This document shows positions 62,352 to 64,000 of a stretch of 64,000 bases of DNA, one piece after another. This stretch comes from Zunongwangia atlantica 22II14-10F7. GTDB lineage: Bacteria > Bacteroidota > Bacteroidia > Flavobacteriales > Flavobacteriaceae. The notes beneath the pieces were generated by a model, which was given only the letters and a program-made list of their open reading frames with translations, was not told the DNA's origin and did not search any database. The translations under genes were made by a program, and so were the position numbers. Numbering within the stretch: the stretch's first letter is position 1; every line of letters starts with the position of its first letter. Location of the stretch: assembly GCF_002094855.1 (NCBI RefSeq), contig NZ_ARYN01000001.1:124001-188000 (forward strand). Reading direction: 5' to 3'.

Positions 62352-64000
62352 ATGGCAATGCACACCGGAGAAAATGAACAGGCGCTGAGAAAGATACTGG
62401 ATATGACCAGGCTCATCAGCATTTCCATTTTAATCATCCATTTCTATTACTACTGTTACAGGGCATTTGAAATATGGGGATGGAGCAGCACTTTTAGTGA
62501 CCGTATTTTAAGCAATATTTATAAGACGGGATTATTCAGCAGTTTTCACAAATCGAAATTAATTGCACTTTGTTTTTTGGGTATATCCCTTTTAGGAGCC
62601 AAAGGGAAAAAGGATGAGAAATTAAATAATAGAACAGCATTTGCTTATCTGATTACCGGACTGCTTATTTATTCTATCAGCTATCTGTGTATGAAGCTGA
62701 ACATACCAATGGTGACCACTGCTATCCTGTATATGGCACTCACAGGAATAGGCTTTCTACTGGTATTGACGGGAGGAACTTTACTTTCCCGAATCATAAG
62801 GGACAAACTCAATAACAAGGATATTTTTAATAAGGAAAATGAAACCTTTCCACAGGAAGAACGATTGCTGGAAAATGAATATTCCATTAACCTTCCTGCC
62901 CAATATCAATTAAAGGATAAGCATCGGAAAAGTTGGGTCAATATCATTAATCCATTTCGGGCGATTATGGTATTGGGAACACCCGGTTCCGGAAAATCTT
63001 ACTTTGTCATACGCCATGTGATTACCCAGCATATTCGGAAAGGGTTTAGTATGTTCGTATATGACTTTAAGTTTGATGACCTTTCCAAAATAGCTTATAA
63101 CACCTGGCTTAAAAATCAACATCGATACATCAAGCCACCAGCATTTTATGTGATTAATTTTGATGATCTCACCCGGAGCCATCGATGCAATCCCTTGGAA
63201 CCTTCAGCTATGACCGATATTACCGATGCGGCAGAAAGTGCCCGTACCATTTTGATGGGGTTAAACAGGGAATGGATCAAACGTCAGGGAGACTTCTTTG
63301 TGGAATCTCCGATTAACTTTCTGACGGCTATTATCTGGTATCTGAAAAAATACAAGGATGGAGAATTTTGCACCTTGCCGCATGTAATAGAATTGATGCA
63401 GGTAGATTATGATAGCCTATTTTCTTTGCTTCGTACCGAAAAGGAAATTGAAGTACTGATAAATCCTTTTGTTAACGCTTATTTGAATGATGTCATGGAA
63501 CAATTGGAAGGCCAGATAGCTTCGGCAAAAGTGGCGATGGCAAGGCTTTCATCCCCGCATTTATGTTATGTGTTATCGGGAAATGATTTTAATCTGGATA
63601 TTAATAATCCTGATGATCCAAAGATTGTGTGTATGGGGAACAATCCGCAGAAAATACAAATTTATGGAGCGGTATTATCGCTTTATGTAAACCGATTAAT
63701 TAAGCTGGTGAACAAAAAAGGGAAGCTAAAGAGCAGCCTTATTTTTGATGAGTTCCCGACCATCTACCTGAACAATATGGACAGCCTGATCGCTACTGCA
63801 CGAAGCAATAAGGTTTCTACCTGTCTGGGCATTCAGGATTTTAGTCAGCTCCGCAAAGATTACGGCCGTGAACAGGCAGATGTGATTATGAATATTACTG
63901 GGAATATTGTTAGTGGTCAGGTGACAGGTGATACCGCTAAACAATTATCGGAACGCTTTGGTAAAATCATGCAGGACAGGGAAAGTTATTCCATCAACAG
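62352..64000 (+). CDS. mobC: MobC/VirD4-type coupling protein, 3' end outside window
   Basis: The first 549 codons of a type IV coupling protein. The N-terminus has four or so membrane helices (ISISILIIHFYYYCYRA; LIALCFLGISLLGA; AYLITGLLIYSISYLCM; ILYMALTGIGFLLVL). The ATPase follows with Walker A LGTPGSGKSYFV (about 207-218) and Walker B SSLIFDEFPTIY (about 460), then the TRSNKVST-like sensor region (ARSNKVSTCLGIQDFSQLRK) and TGDTAKQLSERFGK as in VirD4/TraG. It docks the relaxase-DNA complex to the channel. ATG 62352 is 14 bp after mobB. Still open at the window edge. Confidence 0.93.
   Translation, partial: MAMHTGENEQALRKILDMTRLISISILIIHFYYYCYRAFEIWGWSSTFSDRILSNIYKTGLFSSFHKSKLIALCFLGISLLGAKGKKDEKLNNRTAFAYLITGLLIYSISYLCMKLNIPMVTTAILYMALTGIGFLLVLTGGTLLSRIIRDKLNNKDIFNKENETFPQEERLLENEYSINLPAQYQLKDKHRKSWVNIINPFRAIMVLGTPGSGKSYFVIRHVITQHIRKGFSMFVYDFKFDDLSKIAYNTWLKNQHRYIKPPAFYVINFDDLTRSHRCNPLEPSAMTDITDAAESARTILMGLNREWIKRQGDFFVESPINFLTAIIWYLKKYKDGEFCTLPHVIELMQVDYDSLFSLLRTEKEIEVLINPFVNAYLNDVMEQLEGQIASAKVAMARLSSPHLCYVLSGNDFNLDINNPDDPKIVCMGNNPQKIQIYGAVLSLYVNRLIKLVNKKGKLKSSLIFDEFPTIYLNNMDSLIATARSNKVSTCLGIQDFSQLRKDYGREQADVIMNITGNIVSGQVTGDTAKQLSERFGKIMQDRESYSIN

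Larger units (their letters stand above)
4699..64000. mobile_element. Integrative conjugative element (CTnDOT-like transfer type), right part outside window
   Basis: The element is bounded on the left by tRNA-Arg with an adjacent large serine recombinase. It contains a TraE-to-TraN minus-strand transfer operon (6.5-24.1 kb), about 35 kb of cargo and a plus-strand primase/oriT/MobA/MobB/MobC block that runs off the window. The transfer genes are visibly more GC-rich than the flanking chromosome and the AT-rich cargo junctions, consistent with horizontal transfer. The second end was not seen. Confidence 0.85.

Noticed and set aside
4699-64000. Prophage
   Set aside because: No capsid, terminase, tail or lysis genes; the integrase is accompanied by conjugation genes instead.

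Overview
The window looks like a Bacteroidota chromosome, most likely Flavobacteriaceae. The reasons are the SusC/SusD pair, a DUF6520 protein, the CTnDOT-type tra genes, a TAnnTTyG-type -7 promoter element and several Bacteroidota-typical glycoside hydrolases. Species cannot be read from the sequence.

Layout. (1) 1-3378 is ordinary chromosome: the end of a GH3 beta-glucosidase, a secreted esterase and a YqeY-like protein. (2) 3408-4671 is an exact tandem array of four 316-bp units. Each unit is the first 32 nt of a tRNA-Arg gene, a 20-bp perfect palindrome and a complete small GIY-YIG nuclease gene. The array runs directly into the intact tRNA-Arg(TCG) at 4672-4745. (3) From the tRNA to the end of the window lies an integrative conjugative element (ICE) that is not closed here. 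It begins with a large serine recombinase whose reading frame ends inside the tRNA. A minus-strand transfer operon follows (6.3-24.1 kb), encoding TraE, TraF, TraG (VirB4-like ATPase), three TraI-like proteins, TraJ, TraK, a TraL-like protein, TraM, TraN, a giant methylase-helicase and accessory proteins. (4) The cargo spans about 24.3-59.5 kb. It holds an RteC-like/lipoprotein pair, an alpha-oxoamine synthase/GNAT fusion divergent from a STAS-like protein and a PAS-AraC regulator, and a DUF6520/M16 peptidase/SusD/SusC module. It also holds a noncoding region with a strong candidate structured RNA, and a glucuronoarabinoxylan-type hydrolase cluster: GH97, GH43-CBM6, GH95, truncated GH127, GH43, GH43-CBM6, broken GH43, GH115, GH43. 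Decayed IS3-type transposase sequences lie on both sides of that cluster. (5) 59.5-64.0 kb, plus strand, is the mobilisation module: primase-like protein, oriT-like hairpins, MobA, MobB relaxase and the start of the MobC/VirD4 coupling protein.

How it works together (inference from families). The recombinase integrates the ICE at tRNA-Arg. MobA/MobB nick oriT, MobC docks the DNA, and TraE-TraN build the mating channel. The cargo gives the host a xylan side-chain toolkit: the GH115 glucuronidase, GH43 arabinosidase/xylosidases, GH127 arabinofuranosidase, GH95 and GH97. No SusC/SusD pair is directly attached to it. Pseudogenes, a truncated GH127 and IS remnants show the cargo is a mosaic that is partly decaying.

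The strongest candidates for undescribed biology are the tRNA-half/palindrome/GIY-YIG tandem array, the structured RNA at 38471-38710, and the AOS-GNAT/STAS/AraC cluster with a 21-bp-spaced direct repeat in its divergent promoter region.
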